Positions 21,853-31,092 of a stretch of DNA of 36,388 bases are shown in pieces. A program made the translations under genes and the position numbers. The notes beneath the pieces are model-generated. The model saw only the letters and a list, made by a program, of their open reading frames with translations. It searched no databases and was not told where the DNA came from. The stretch spans positions 1 through 36,388 of the forward strand of contig JAUIHW010000039.1 of NCBI GenBank assembly GCA_030431775.1. Reading direction: 5' to 3'. Source of the DNA: Gammaproteobacteria bacterium (GTDB lineage: Bacteria > Pseudomonadota > Gammaproteobacteria > Pseudomonadales > JAUIET01). How positions within the stretch are numbered: position 1 is the stretch's first letter; each line of letters begins with the position of its first letter.

Positions 21853-22893
21853 ATGAAACTTGGCTTACTGCTTGGCTACTCCGGCAAAAAACTCGAATTG
21901 CCCATGGACATGGTGCACAAAGCCGAAGCGGCAGGGTTTGACTCGGTCTGGGTGGCCGAGGCTTATGGGTCCGACGCAGCGACCGTGGCCAGTTGGGTGT
22001 TGGCGCAAACGCAAACCATCAAGGTTGGCTCGGCCATTTTCCAGGTGCCTGCTCGTACCCCTGCGATGGCGGCGATGACGGCCATGTCCTTACAACAGTT
22101 GTCCGGCGGGCGCTTTATTCTGGGCCTCGGTGCGTCCGGCCCTCAGGTTGTGGAAGGCTGGCACGGTATGCCTTACTCACAGCCGCTCACACGGTTGCGC
22201 GAGTATATCGAGATCGTCAAACTGATGATGCGCCGCGAAGGTCCGGTGGAATACCAGGGCAAAATTTACCAACTGCCATTCAAGGGCGAGGGCAGTGTTG
22301 GCCTGGGTAAGCCATTGAAGTCCATACTGGAGGCGACCGAAGCGCCAATCTACACGGCATCGTTTACCTCCGGAGGGTTTCGGGTCAGCGGAGAGGTGGC
22401 CGACGGGCTGTTTCCCAGTTTCGCGTCGGCGGACAAACTGGACCTGATTACCGCACCGGTTGAGCAGGGCTTTGCCAAAGCTGCGGGCCAAAAGTCATGG
22501 TCTGACTTTGACATAGCGCCTTTTGTTCAAGTGTATTGTTCTGACAACCCGGAGGAATATCTGTGGTCAACCCAACAGATGCTGGCGCTGTATATCGGTG
22601 GCATGGGGGCCCGCAACAAGAACTTTTATAATGCCATGGCCTGTGCGATGGGCTATGAGGAAGCTGCCCGCAAAGTGCAGGATTTATACCTGGACGGCAA
22701 AAAAGAAGAAGCGGCAGCGGCCGTACCCATCGAGTTGATGGAAGAGGTCTCCCTGACCGGAACCAAAGAGCAGATTGCGGCCAAAGCCGAAAAGTGGAAA
22801 GCGGCGGAAAAAGCGGGTTATGTCAAGACGATGATTCTGGCGGTGCATCAGCCTGAAATGCTGGAAGTTCTGGCTGAAATATTCGAAGACTAA
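21853..22893 (+). CDS. LLM-class flavin-dependent oxidoreductase (F420/FMN type)
   Basis: This 346-aa protein has the luciferase-like TIM-barrel pattern: MKLGLLLGYSGKKLELPMD at strand 1, FDSVWVAEAYGSD, KVGSAIFQVPARTPAMAAMTA and GGRFILGLGASGPQVVEGWHG. That last region is typical of the LLM class annotated as F420-dependent. Gammaproteobacteria mostly lack F420, so FMN is the more likely cofactor here. AAGGA lies about 7 nt before the ATG. The substrate is unknown. It is convergent with the multiheme cytochrome gene. Confidence 0.9.
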   Translation: MKLGLLLGYSGKKLELPMDMVHKAEAAGFDSVWVAEAYGSDAATVASWVLAQTQTIKVGSAIFQVPARTPAMAAMTAMSLQQLSGGRFILGLGASGPQVVEGWHGMPYSQPLTRLREYIEIVKLMMRREGPVEYQGKIYQLPFKGEGSVGLGKPLKSILEATEAPIYTASFTSGGFRVSGEVADGLFPSFASADKLDLITAPVEQGFAKAAGQKSWSDFDIAPFVQVYCSDNPEEYLWSTQQMLALYIGGMGARNKNFYNAMACAMGYEEAARKVQDLYLDGKKEEAAAAVPIELMEEVSLTGTKEQIAAKAEKWKAAEKAGYVKTMILAVHQPEMLEVLAEIFED

Positions 22894-22899
22894 ATACCC

Positions 22900-22927
22900 T
22901 TATATCAGAAGGTTAGCGCTGATATAA
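22900..22927. terminator. Possible bidirectional terminator hairpin
   Basis: TTATATCAG (22900-22908) and CTGATATAA (22919-22927) form a 9-bp AT-rich stem with a 10-nt loop between the stops of two convergent genes. The stem has few GC pairs and no long T-run, so termination would be weak. Confidence 0.4.
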
Positions 22928-22933
22928 AATGTA

Positions 22934-25255
22934 TCACTTCATCTCTGGTTCGCGTAAAGCACGAATGAGCTGCAAGCCGCGTTGCTCACCTGGAGACGCA
23001 CTGTTCAGGCGTCGCGCATAGGCTAAAGCTTCCCTGGTTTCGCCCTGATCACGGTGGATGGTCGCCAGGGCGTACAGCACCTCCGGATGCTCCGGCGCCA
23101 GTTGCAGGCAATGCAGCAGTTCCTTGACCGAGGCTTTTGTGGCGCCATTGCTGTTCAGGGCAATGGCGTACACGTAGCGCAGCCACCAGTCTTCGCGGCC
23201 GGCCTCGGCCGCGCGCTCAAGATAACTCAAACCAAGCGGCGATTGCCCGGTTCGGGAATACAGCAGCCCCAAGGAATGCAGCAGTTGGGGGTTGTCGGGC
23301 TGGTGATTGAGGGCTGCCTGCAAGGTCTTTTTCGCAGCGTCTTCGTCGCCGAGTTGCCGCTGAAAATCAGCGCGGTTCAGGTAGGCCGGCAGCCAGTCGG
23401 GGGCCAGGGCAATCGCCCGGTTCAGGTCCGCGATGCCGGCTGCGAGGTGGCCCTGGCGCTGCTTCAGCAGGGCCAGGTTGCTCCAGGCTTCCGGGCGGTC
23501 TGCGTTCAGCTGCTGGGCCATCCGGTAAGAATCCAGAGCAGCCTGCAGCCGCTGGCTGTCGGCCGCGTTCAGAAAGCTGGGCGGAGCGTCGGCGAGCAGG
23601 CGCCCGGCCTCATTGCGCACCGAGCGTGTGTTGGCGTTCAATAACGGAGCCGCCAGCTGCCAGCGTTCGGCCAGCGGCCAGGCGGACAGTGCCCGGAGCG
23701 CGCCAAGCTGCCGTAATGGACTGGAAGATTGCAGCGCGTTTCGGATGGCCTGCCGGCCGCCGGTCTGGCCGCCTGACAGGGCTGCCAGTGCACTGGCCAC
23801 TACAATGTCCGGTTGCTCTGGGGTATTCACCACTTCCAGTAATTGTGCTGTGGCCCCTTGCTGATTGCGCCAGGCAGAATTCAGGGCGCCGGCAAAGTTT
23901 GCAGCGGATTGTTTGGCACCGCGTTGCTGCAGGACGCTGTTTGCCCAATCCAGTGATTGCTCTTTGTGGCAGTCGGTGCACACGTTCGGCGTATCGTATT
24001 GCGCGCTGATGTCCGGGCGTGGAATGCGGAAGCTGTGGTCTCGACGGAGATCACTCACCATAAAGGTTTTGGCGGGCATGTGGCAGTTGCGGCAACGTGC
24101 CCCGGCCGAATCCGGCGGGTGAAAATGATGCTGGCGGGCGGTATAGTTTTTCGCCTGTAAGCCCTCGAAGCGCGCCGCTCCCTGTGGCGAATGGCATTGC
24201 GTACAGACCGCATCACCTGTGGCGATCAAGCTTGCGGAATGCGGCTGGTGACAGTCGCTGCAGACTACGCCCGCCTGGTGCATTCTGCTCTGCAGGAAGG
24301 AGCCGTACACGTAGACTTCCGCATTCACTTGCCCGTCAGCATGGTAGAGCCCGTTTTCCAGCAGCGCCGGGGTGTAGTAATCCAGAAAGTTATCACCCGG
24401 CTTGAAGCCTTCGGCAATTTGCTCGCGCCTTGAATGGCACTTGGCGCAGGTGGACAGCAGAGTGGCCGGCCTGGACAGGTCCACGGTAAAACCGCTGTTT
24501 GCGCCGCTGCTGCCTGCATTGCTAGCGGTGTTCGCCCAGGCTATGTGGTTTGAGGCCGGGCCATGGCAGGCCTCGCAGCCCACAGTGGCTTCACTGAATT
24601 GCGAGTGGTAGGCCTGCGAATCGCTGGCGTACGCTTTGCGGAAATCCGTGGTATGGCAATCCGCGCACTGGTGGTTCCAGTTTTGCTGAATACCGGTCCA
24701 GTGCAGCGGGTCCCCGGGCGGGATCGCTTCCTGCGGATAAATATGAAACCAGCGTTGCCCTCCCTCAACGGCTGGCCTGCTGTCCCAGCTGACCGGCAAA
24801 ACCTGTTTGGCGCCATTAGGAAATTCAACCAGGTATTGTTGCAGCGGGTGGACCCCGAAGCTGTGGCTGATCGTGAAGTCCTGCTGTTCTCCCGCTGTAT
24901 TTGCGGTTGTCACCTGGAAGCGGTTCTGCTGGCGGCGAAACTCAAAGCGTTCGCCATGACTGGTAAACGCTGGAGCGCTGAAATCGCCCAGCACTGAGTT
25001 GGCTGTGGCCGTCTGCATGGCCAGCGCATGGTGCGAACTGCGCCACTGTTCAAATTCCCCGGCATGACACTGTTGGCAGCGGTGCGAACCCGCGTAACGG
25101 GCCGGCTCGGACAACGGGTCCGTCTTTTGTTCAGGCCTGACCTGTGGATCGTGCCTATTGGTTTCCGGTGCCCAATGAACGGGGTCGGAGCAGGCCACTG
25201 CATTGCCTAACAATGCTGCAACGAACAATAGTTTGCGGGTGGCTTGAGTTATCAT
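22934..25255 (-). CDS. Octaheme cytochrome c fused to TPR repeats
   Basis: This 773-aa exported protein has a signal peptide with a possible lipobox (GNAVAC, Cys22). Eight CxxCH haem motifs follow: CQQCH (residue 60), CADCH, CEACH, CAKCH, CSDCH, CTQCH, CRNCH and CTDCH, ending at about residue 430. The C-terminal half has HEAT-like helices, then TPR units (DRPEAWSNLALLKQRQGHLAAGIADLNRAIALAPDW and repeats). It resembles periplasmic multihaem cytochromes of the doubled-CxxCH type joined to TPRs. Electron transfer is certain from the haem sites, but the partner or substrate is not known. It stands alone between convergent LLM and divergent crotonase genes. Confidence 0.85.
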   Translation of the reverse strand: MITQATRKLLFVAALLGNAVACSDPVHWAPETNRHDPQVRPEQKTDPLSEPARYAGSHRCQQCHAGEFEQWRSSHHALAMQTATANSVLGDFSAPAFTSHGERFEFRRQQNRFQVTTANTAGEQQDFTISHSFGVHPLQQYLVEFPNGAKQVLPVSWDSRPAVEGGQRWFHIYPQEAIPPGDPLHWTGIQQNWNHQCADCHTTDFRKAYASDSQAYHSQFSEATVGCEACHGPASNHIAWANTASNAGSSGANSGFTVDLSRPATLLSTCAKCHSRREQIAEGFKPGDNFLDYYTPALLENGLYHADGQVNAEVYVYGSFLQSRMHQAGVVCSDCHQPHSASLIATGDAVCTQCHSPQGAARFEGLQAKNYTARQHHFHPPDSAGARCRNCHMPAKTFMVSDLRRDHSFRIPRPDISAQYDTPNVCTDCHKEQSLDWANSVLQQRGAKQSAANFAGALNSAWRNQQGATAQLLEVVNTPEQPDIVVASALAALSGGQTGGRQAIRNALQSSSPLRQLGALRALSAWPLAERWQLAAPLLNANTRSVRNEAGRLLADAPPSFLNAADSQRLQAALDSYRMAQQLNADRPEAWSNLALLKQRQGHLAAGIADLNRAIALAPDWLPAYLNRADFQRQLGDEDAAKKTLQAALNHQPDNPQLLHSLGLLYSRTGQSPLGLSYLERAAEAGREDWWLRYVYAIALNSNGATKASVKELLHCLQLAPEHPEVLYALATIHRDQGETREALAYARRLNSASPGEQRGLQLIRALREPEMK

Positions 25256-25326
25256 GACAAGAATTGTGTTCGGGCGCCGCCGTGCTTGGCTAAGCGCTTG
25301 ACTTACCGGAAAAAGAGGAGCCTACC

Positions 25327-26070
25327 ATGCCTGTAACCGTGACTGTTGACAACTCCATCGCCGAGATCTGTATGGATTACCCGAAGGTCAATGCTCTGAA
25401 CATTCAACAGACGCTGGAAGTGGCGGACGCCATTACCAGCACCGGCCAGCGTGCCGACGTACGCGCCATTCTGTTGACGGCAGCAGGCAAGTACTTCTGC
25501 GTGGGGGCTGATGTCAAGGAACTGAATTCCGATGCCACCCTGATCGGCGCTTGCAACCACGGTTTCTATACGATGTTCAAAGCGGTGTACGATTGCCAGG
25601 TGCCGGTCATCAGCGTGGTACAGGGTCACTGCCTGGGAGGCGGCATTGGTCTGGCCGGTGCGTCTGATATGGTGGTGGCTGCGGAAGACGCGCTGTTTGG
25701 CTTGCCCGAGGTCAAGGTGGGGGCGCTCGGTGGGGCGACCCATTTGATGCGGCTGGTTGGTGTACAAAAAACCCGCTATTGCCTGTTTACAGGAGAAAAC
25801 CTCACTGCCCAGGAGGTGGCCAGCCATGGCTCGATTCATGCTGTGTTGCCAAGAGACCGGCTGATGGACTGTGCTCAGGGAATTGCGGAGAAAATAGCGG
25901 CTAACAGTCCAGATGCGGTGCGCTTGGGTAAAGAAGCGCTTAATGGAATAGAAGGCAAGGACATCAACAAGTGTTATCGCTGGGAGCAGGGCTTCACGCT
26001 GGAACTGTATACGTCGCCGGAATCCGCTGCGGCCAGGGCCGCGCAGGTTGAGTCCGGCTTTAAAAAATAG
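25327..26070 (+). CDS. Enoyl-CoA hydratase/isomerase family protein (crotonase)
   Basis: This 247-aa crotonase-fold protein has the oxyanion-hole and CoA-binding segments: the FCVGADVKEL loop (about 57-66) and QGHCLGGGIGLAGASDMVVA (about 98-117), followed by FGLPEVKVGALGG. Catalysis would be hydration or isomerisation of an enoyl-CoA. The residue after GLPEV that often carries the second catalytic Glu in hydratases reads KVGALGG, so the activity within the family is open. GAGGAG lies 6 nt before the ATG. It is divergent from the cytochrome gene and convergent with gltA. Confidence 0.9.
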   Translation: MPVTVTVDNSIAEICMDYPKVNALNIQQTLEVADAITSTGQRADVRAILLTAAGKYFCVGADVKELNSDATLIGACNHGFYTMFKAVYDCQVPVISVVQGHCLGGGIGLAGASDMVVAAEDALFGLPEVKVGALGGATHLMRLVGVQKTRYCLFTGENLTAQEVASHGSIHAVLPRDRLMDCAQGIAEKIAANSPDAVRLGKEALNGIEGKDINKCYRWEQGFTLELYTSPESAAARAAQVESGFKK

Positions 26071-26105
26071 TCCCGCTCGATTAGGCCAGCTTCATAAGGC
26101 TTCGT

Positions 26106-26140
26106 AAAAAACGCTGCCGGCCGCTGTGATCAGGGCCGGC
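26106..26140 (-). terminator. Intrinsic terminator of gltA
   Basis: On the - strand, GCCGGCC (26140-26134) and GGCCGGC (26122-26116) form a 7-bp GC stem with an 11-nt loop, followed after 4 nt by a run of six T (26111-26106). It ends gltA transcription about 30 nt after the stop. On the + strand no T-run follows, so it does not serve the crotonase gene well. Confidence 0.8.
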
Positions 26141-26170
26141 GCGCTTGATTAAACCGCAGTGTTGGCGGGA

Positions 26171-27457
26171 TTAACGCTGGTCAATGGACACGTAATCGCG
26201 CTCAGTTGCCCCGGTGTATAACTGCCGGGGTCGACCGATACGGTATTCACCACTGATCATTTCATGCCAGTGAGCGATCCAGCCAACCGTGCGACCGGTT
26301 GCGAATATTACGGTAAACATATTGGTGGGTATGCCCAGGGCTTTGAGAATAATCCCCGAATAGAAGTCCACATTCGGGTAAAGTTTTTTCTCGATGAAAT
26401 ACTCGTCCTCAAGGGCGATTTTTTCGAGGCGCCGGGCAATCCTGAATAACGGGTCGTTCTCAATGCCGAGCACTGCCAGGACTTCGTCGCAGCTTTCCCG
26501 CATGACTTTGGCGCGTGGATCAAAATTCTTATACACGCGGTGGCCAAAGCCCATCAGGCGAAATGGGTCGTCCTTATCCTTGGCCCGCTCGATGAATTTG
26601 TCGATGTTTTTCTCGTCGCCAATTTCATAGAGCATGTCCAAAACTGCTTCGTTGGCACCGCCATGGGCCGGCCCCCACAGTGCGGCAATACCGGCAGCGA
26701 TACAGGCGAAGGGATTGGCACCGGAAGAGCCGGTCAAACGAACCGCGCTGGTGCTGGCATTTTGTTCATGGTCAGCATGCAGCAGAAAAATCCGGTCCAT
26801 AGCACGACTGATCGCCGGGTCGATAACACTGTCCTCACACGGTGTGCCAAACATCATGTGCAGAAAGTTCTCGGCATAGTCCATGGAGTTGTCAGGATAA
26901 ATAAAAGGCTGACCGATGGAGAACTTGTAGCACATGGCTGCGAGCGTTGGCATCTTGGCAATCAATCGGAAGGCGGCAACCTTGCGGTGCTCGACATCTG
27001 AAATATCGAGGCTGTCATGGTAGAACGCCGATAGCGCACCGACTACACCGCACATAATCGCCATGGGGTGGGCGTCGCGGCGAAAGCCAGAGTAGAAAGA
27101 GCGAAGCTGCTCATGCACCATGGTGTGGCGGGTAATGACAGAAGTAAACTCCTCGTATTCCTGACGCGTCGGCAACTCCCCGTACAGCAGCAGATAGCAG
27201 GTTTCCAGGTAGTTTGACTGCTCTGCCAACTGGTCGATTGGGTAGCCGCGGTGCAGTAATTGCCCTTTATTGCCGTCAATATAGGTTATCTTGGATTCGC
27301 AGGAACCGGTCGATACAAAGCCCGGATCATAGGTGAACAGCCCCTGTCCGGTGAGGGCGCTCACATCGACGACATCCGGCCCAAGCGTACCGGACAGCAC
27401 GGGTAATTCGATCGGGTCGCGCCCTGGCACATTGAGTTTCGCCTTGGTATCAGACAT
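26171..27457 (-). CDS. gltA: Citrate synthase (GltA)
   Basis: GltA condenses acetyl-CoA and oxaloacetate to citrate. The 428-aa length and an N-terminal beta-domain of about 50 residues ([17 protein letters not shown]) mark the type II hexameric enzyme of Gram-negatives, regulated by NADH. Catalytic regions are [16 protein letters not shown] with an active-site His, [15 protein letters not shown] with the second His, and the C-terminal [10 protein letters not shown] containing the active-site Asp. It is divergent from sdhCDAB, with a near-consensus promoter at 27524-27551 and its own terminator. The start ATG is preceded by GGAGCTC about 6 nt upstream. Confidence 0.97.
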   Translation of the reverse strand: MSDTKAKLNVPGRDPIELPVLSGTLGPDVVDVSALTGQGLFTYDPGFVSTGSCESKITYIDGNKGQLLHRGYPIDQLAEQSNYLETCYLLLYGELPTRQEYEEFTSVITRHTMVHEQLRSFYSGFRRDAHPMAIMCGVVGALSAFYHDSLDISDVEHRKVAAFRLIAKMPTLAAMCYKFSIGQPFIYPDNSMDYAENFLHMMFGTPCEDSVIDPAISRAMDRIFLLHADHEQNASTSAVRLTGSSGANPFACIAAGIAALWGPAHGGANEAVLDMLYEIGDEKNIDKFIERAKDKDDPFRLMGFGHRVYKNFDPRAKVMRESCDEVLAVLGIENDPLFRIARRLEKIALEDEYFIEKKLYPNVDFYSGIILKALGIPTNMFTVIFATGRTVGWIAHWHEMISGEYRIGRPRQLYTGATERDYVSIDQR

Positions 27458-27523
27458 AAAAGAGCTCCGTTATGGTTGAATGCCGGCCGCCACGGGGGAG
27501 GCCATTATTAATGCGGTGCGGGA

Positions 27524-27551
27524 ATCATAAATTGATTGAGCGTATTGTCAA
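27524..27551 (-). promoter_or_regulatory. Sigma-70 promoter of gltA
   Basis: On the - strand TTGACA (27551-27546) is a perfect -35 box, followed by a 16-nt spacer and TATGAT (27529-27524) as -10. This predicts transcription starting near 27517 with a leader of about 60 nt. Confidence 0.8.
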
Positions 27552-27620
27552 TTGAACCGTCAGATTCCCGGCGTTGAAACGACGGCTGTCCGGTGATCCT
27601 GAGCTGGTACTTTGCCGTAT

Positions 27621-27649
27621 TTGTATTTGCCATGGGTAAACTCTATAAT
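27621..27649 (+). promoter_or_regulatory. Candidate promoter of sdhCDAB
   Basis: TTGTAT (27621-27626), a 17-nt spacer and a perfect TATAAT (27644-27649) lie about 100 nt before sdhC. The -35 is weak, so an activator might be needed. The predicted leader of about 90 nt has no obvious structure. Confidence 0.6.
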
Positions 27650-27748
27650 TTTGGCGTTTATGCTGACCAAAAATGTCGCTCGGCGGCGCCAATCGTCGAC
27701 CAGGCGGCATGCCACGCCATGTCTTCTGCCCAGATTAAGTGAGTGCAC

Positions 27749-28123
27749 GTGAAAAAAGAAAGACCGGTTAACCTTGACCTGACAAGCTTCAAGTTTCCTT
27801 TAACAGCGCTTTTGTCCATTACCCATCGGGCGACCGGGGTGTTTCTGTTTGTGGGTGTTGCTTTGCTGATGTGCCTGCTGGACCACAGTCTCAGTTCGGC
27901 GCAGGGTTTTGCTGACGCGAAACAATGGCTGACCAGTGGCGGTGCACAGTTTGCATTGTGGGTGGTGCTGGCTGCGCTGGCCTACCATCTGGTGGCCGGG
28001 GTAAAGCACCTGTTTATGGATGTTGGCATTGGTGAGTCGCTGGAAGGAGGGCAGCTGGCCTCCAGGATTAGCCTGATCGCGGCGATTGTATTGATTATTC
28101 TGGTAGGGGTCTGGGTATGGTAA
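27749..28123 (+). CDS. sdhC: Succinate dehydrogenase cytochrome b556 subunit (SdhC)
   Basis: SdhC anchors succinate dehydrogenase in the inner membrane and binds haem b and ubiquinone. I chose GTG 27749 (protein MKKERPVNLDL, 124 aa), which matches the family N-terminus; GTG 27743 is an alternative. The protein has three membrane helices: about 24-47 (SITHRATGVFLFVGVALLM), about 68-85 and about 102-123. Ser and His of SITHRATG and the His in AYHLVAGVKHLFMDVG are the usual quinone and haem residues. The gene overlaps sdhD by 7 nt, and all sdh genes form one operon. Confidence 0.95.
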   Translation: MKKERPVNLDLTSFKFPLTALLSITHRATGVFLFVGVALLMCLLDHSLSSAQGFADAKQWLTSGGAQFALWVVLAALAYHLVAGVKHLFMDVGIGESLEGGQLASRISLIAAIVLIILVGVWVW

Positions 28124-28488
28124 CGTCAGTCACTAATCTTGGTCGCAGCGGCTTATTTGACTGGGTAGTTCAGCGGGTCAGTGCTGTGGTTCTGCTGGCC
28201 TACACCGTGTTTCTGGCCGGTTACTTGTTAACCAATTCCGGCCTCACTTTTAACGAATGGCAGGGCCTGTTTCAGCAGAACTGGATGCGCGCTTTCAGCC
28301 TGCTGGCTTTACTGTCCCTCATTACCCATGCCTGGGTTGGGCTGTGGTCGGTCACTACAGACTACGTCACTGTCCGTCAAATGGGCGCTGTGGCAACGCC
28401 ATTGCGCCTGATCTTGCAGTCAGGAATCGCGCTGTTGTCATTTTATTACCTCGTTTGGGGTATCCAGATTTTGTGGGGAGCCGGCTGA
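28117..28488 (+). CDS. sdhD: Succinate dehydrogenase membrane anchor subunit (SdhD)
   Basis: SdhD is the second membrane anchor of complex II. The 123-aa protein has three hydrophobic helices (about 20-39, 55-75 and 95-117). It has the family motif [15 protein letters not shown] near the N-terminus, and [14 protein letters not shown] with the haem-ligand His and quinone-site Asp-Tyr. ATG 28117 lies inside the end of sdhC and the stop TGA shares its last base with the sdhA start (28488), so translation is probably coupled along the operon. Confidence 0.95.
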   Translation: MVTSVTNLGRSGLFDWVVQRVSAVVLLAYTVFLAGYLLTNSGLTFNEWQGLFQQNWMRAFSLLALLSLITHAWVGLWSVTTDYVTVRQMGAVATPLRLILQSGIALLSFYYLVWGIQILWGAG

Positions 28489-30260
28489 TGGAAAAACTGC
28501 GTACACTGAGCTTTGATGGTGTCATCGTTGGCGGCGGCGGGGCCGGAATGCGGGCTGCATTGCAATTGGCGCAGTCTGGCTTTAAGACGGCGGTAATCAG
28601 CAAAGTATTCCCGACCCGTTCACACACCGTGTCGGCCCAGGGGGGAATTACCTGCGCCATTGCAAGCGATGATCCCGACGACGATTGGCGCTGGCACATG
28701 TACGATACCGTGAAAGGCTCCGACTATATCGGAGACCAGGACGCGATCGAATACATGTGCCACGTTGGCCCGGAGGCGGTGTTCGAACTTGAGCACATGG
28801 GTTTACCGTTTAGCCGCACTGAGAACGGTCGAATCTATCAACGACCTTTCGGCGGACAATCAAAAGATTTTGGTAAGGGCGGTCAGGCTGCCCGCACCTG
28901 TGCAGCGGCCGATCGGACCGGGCATGCACTGTTGCACGCTCTGTATCAGGGTAACCTGAAGCACAACACCGTGTTTTTCAATGAATGGTATGCCACTGAC
29001 CTGGTCAAAAATCAGGACGGTATCGTAGTGGGTGTGATAGCGATCTGCATCGAAACGGGCGAAGTCGTATATGTGAAATCAAAGGCCACCGTGTTTGCCA
29101 CCGGAGGCGCTGGCAGAATCTACGCGTCTACGACCAATGCGCACATCAATACCGGCGACGGGGTTGGCATGGCACTGCGCGCAGGATTTCCCGTGCAGGA
29201 TATTGAAATGTGGCAGTTCCACCCGACTGGAATTCATGGTGCAGGGGTGTTGGTGACGGAAGGCTGTCGTGGTGAAGGCGGATACCTGATCAACAAAGAC
29301 GGCGAGCGCTTCATGGAGCGCTATGCACCAAACGCCAAGGACCTGGCCAGTCGGGACGTTGTGGCCCGCTCCATGGTTCTGGAAATTCTTGATGGGCGAG
29401 GCTGTGGCCCGGATGGCGACCACGTGTACTTGAAACTGGATCACCTCGGTGAGGAGGTGTTGGAAAGTCGTTTGCCGGGCATTATGGAGCTTTCCAAGAC
29501 GTTTGCCCACGCCGACCCGGTCAAAGAGCCTATTCCGGTGGTGCCTACCTGTCACTACATGATGGGCGGAATCACCACCAACGTGCATGGTCAGGCGCTG
29601 ACGCAGAACTCCAGCGGTGATGATGAGGTGGTCGAAGGCCTGTATGCCTGTGGAGAAGTGGCCTGTGTTTCCGTGCACGGCGCGAATCGGCTGGGCGGAA
29701 ACTCCCTGCTCGACCTGGTCGTTTTTGGCCGGGCGTCGGGATTGTTCATTGAAAACTCCCTGCGCAGCGGTATTGAACATCGTCCAGCGAGTGATTCAGA
29801 CATCGAGGCAGCCGTTGCCCGCGTGCGTCGCCTGGAAGACTCCAGCAGTGATGAGACCGTGTCGGGTCTGAGGGCTGAGCTGCAAAACGTCATGCAAAAT
29901 CATTTCGGCGTGTTCCGACGTGGCGAATTCATGCAGGAAGGCATCCAGAAACTGGAGGCCTTGCGTCCTAGAGTTGAAGGTGTTTCGGCGGGCGACAAAT
30001 CGAAGGCGTTCAATACCGCCAGAATCGAGGCGCTGGAATTGCAAAACCTGTTTGAAGTGGCCGAGGCCACCGCAATTACCGCGGAAGCTCGCAAGGAAAG
30101 TCGTGGGGCGCACGCGCGCGAAGATTTCCAGGACCGGGACGATGAAAACTGGTTGTGCCATTCGCTGTATTTCCCGGCCACCAAGGCGGTTGGTAAGCGG
30201 GCCGTCAACTTTAAGCCGACCATGGTTGACACTTTTGAGCCCAAGCAAAGAACTTATTGA
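28488..30260 (+). CDS. sdhA: Succinate dehydrogenase flavoprotein subunit (SdhA)
   Basis: SdhA oxidises succinate to fumarate through covalently bound FAD. The 590-aa protein starts [20 protein letters not shown] with the dinucleotide-binding GxGxxG, then [16 protein letters not shown] with the flavinylated His, the substrate-binding [21 protein letters not shown], and a C-terminal [17 protein letters not shown]. The length equals that of typical gammaproteobacterial SdhA. I chose ATG 28488, overlapping the sdhD stop by one base; the frame is open further upstream only by chance. sdhB follows after 38 nt. Confidence 0.97.
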   Translation: MEKLRTLSFDGVIVGGGGAGMRAALQLAQSGFKTAVISKVFPTRSHTVSAQGGITCAIASDDPDDDWRWHMYDTVKGSDYIGDQDAIEYMCHVGPEAVFELEHMGLPFSRTENGRIYQRPFGGQSKDFGKGGQAARTCAAADRTGHALLHALYQGNLKHNTVFFNEWYATDLVKNQDGIVVGVIAICIETGEVVYVKSKATVFATGGAGRIYASTTNAHINTGDGVGMALRAGFPVQDIEMWQFHPTGIHGAGVLVTEGCRGEGGYLINKDGERFMERYAPNAKDLASRDVVARSMVLEILDGRGCGPDGDHVYLKLDHLGEEVLESRLPGIMELSKTFAHADPVKEPIPVVPTCHYMMGGITTNVHGQALTQNSSGDDEVVEGLYACGEVACVSVHGANRLGGNSLLDLVVFGRASGLFIENSLRSGIEHRPASDSDIEAAVARVRRLEDSSSDETVSGLRAELQNVMQNHFGVFRRGEFMQEGIQKLEALRPRVEGVSAGDKSKAFNTARIEALELQNLFEVAEATAITAEARKESRGAHAREDFQDRDDENWLCHSLYFPATKAVGKRAVNFKPTMVDTFEPKQRTY

Positions 30261-30298
30261 TATCGCGTTGCAATGCGGTCGCTGAAGGAACCCTGTGT

Positions 30299-31003
30299 AT
30301 GTTAAACGTCAGTCTCTATCGATATAACCCTGAAACGGACGAAGCGCCGTACATGCAGGATGTGCAGCTGGATACCGGCGGAAAGGATCTGATGGTCCTG
30401 GATGTACTGGAGAAACTAAAGGCTCAGGATCCCAGTTTGAGCTTTCGCAGGTCCTGTCGGGAAGGGGTTTGTGGCTCTGACGGCATAAATATGAATGGCA
30501 CCAATGGCCTGGCTTGCATCACTCCCTTGTCAGAAACGGTTAAGCAAAACCGGTTAGTTTTGCGGCCCTTGCCGGGATTGCCGGTGGTTCGTGATCTGGT
30601 CGTGGATATGAGCCTGTTTTATCAGCAGTACGAGAAGATCAAGCCATACCTGATCAATAACCAGCCGGCACCGGCAATCGAGCGATTGCAAAGCCCGGAA
30701 GAGCGGGCAAAACTGGATGGCCTGTACGAATGCATACTGTGCGCCTGCTGCTCCACCAGCTGTCCTTCATTCTGGTGGAACCCGGATCGTTTTATTGGCC
30801 CGGCCGGACTGTTGCAGGCCTACCGGTTTTTAGCGGACAGTCGGGATACCGCAACTGACGAGCGTCTGGCCGAACTGGATGATCCATTCAGCGTGTTCCG
30901 CTGCCATGGAATACAAAATTGTGTGGCGGTATGTCCCAAGGGCCTGAACCCGACTCGGGCAATCGGCCATATCCGCAATATGTTGCTCCAGCGTGCAACT
31001 TAA
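30299..31003 (+). CDS. sdhB: Succinate dehydrogenase iron-sulfur subunit (SdhB)
   Basis: SdhB carries electrons from FAD to quinone through three iron-sulfur clusters. The 234-aa sequence shows the plant-type [2Fe-2S] site (SCREGVCGSDGINMNG), then the ferredoxin-like domain with CILCACCSTSCPSFWW for the [4Fe-4S] cluster and CHGIQNCVAVCPKGLNP for the [3Fe-4S] cluster. I chose ATG 30299, with AAGGAA about 10 nt upstream; a longer start at 30257 would overlap sdhA. It closes the sdh operon. Confidence 0.97.
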   Translation: MLNVSLYRYNPETDEAPYMQDVQLDTGGKDLMVLDVLEKLKAQDPSLSFRRSCREGVCGSDGINMNGTNGLACITPLSETVKQNRLVLRPLPGLPVVRDLVVDMSLFYQQYEKIKPYLINNQPAPAIERLQSPEERAKLDGLYECILCACCSTSCPSFWWNPDRFIGPAGLLQAYRFLADSRDTATDERLAELDDPFSVFRCHGIQNCVAVCPKGLNPTRAIGHIRNMLLQRAT

Positions 31004-31021
31004 GGGGAATCTGCCACACTT

Positions 31022-31050
31022 TTGCCATTGCAGTGCTCCGCGGATAGTAT
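31022..31050 (+). promoter_or_regulatory. Candidate promoter of sucA
   Basis: TTGCCA (31022-31027), a 17-nt spacer and TAGTAT (31045-31050) lie about 40 nt before the sucA start. CTCCG...CGGAG flanks the -10 region and could be an operator-like half-palindrome. Read-through from sdhB is also possible, since no terminator is visible in this gap. Confidence 0.5.
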
Positions 31051-31092
31051 ACTCGGAGACCAAACAACCCTACGTTATTACGAACAGGACTT

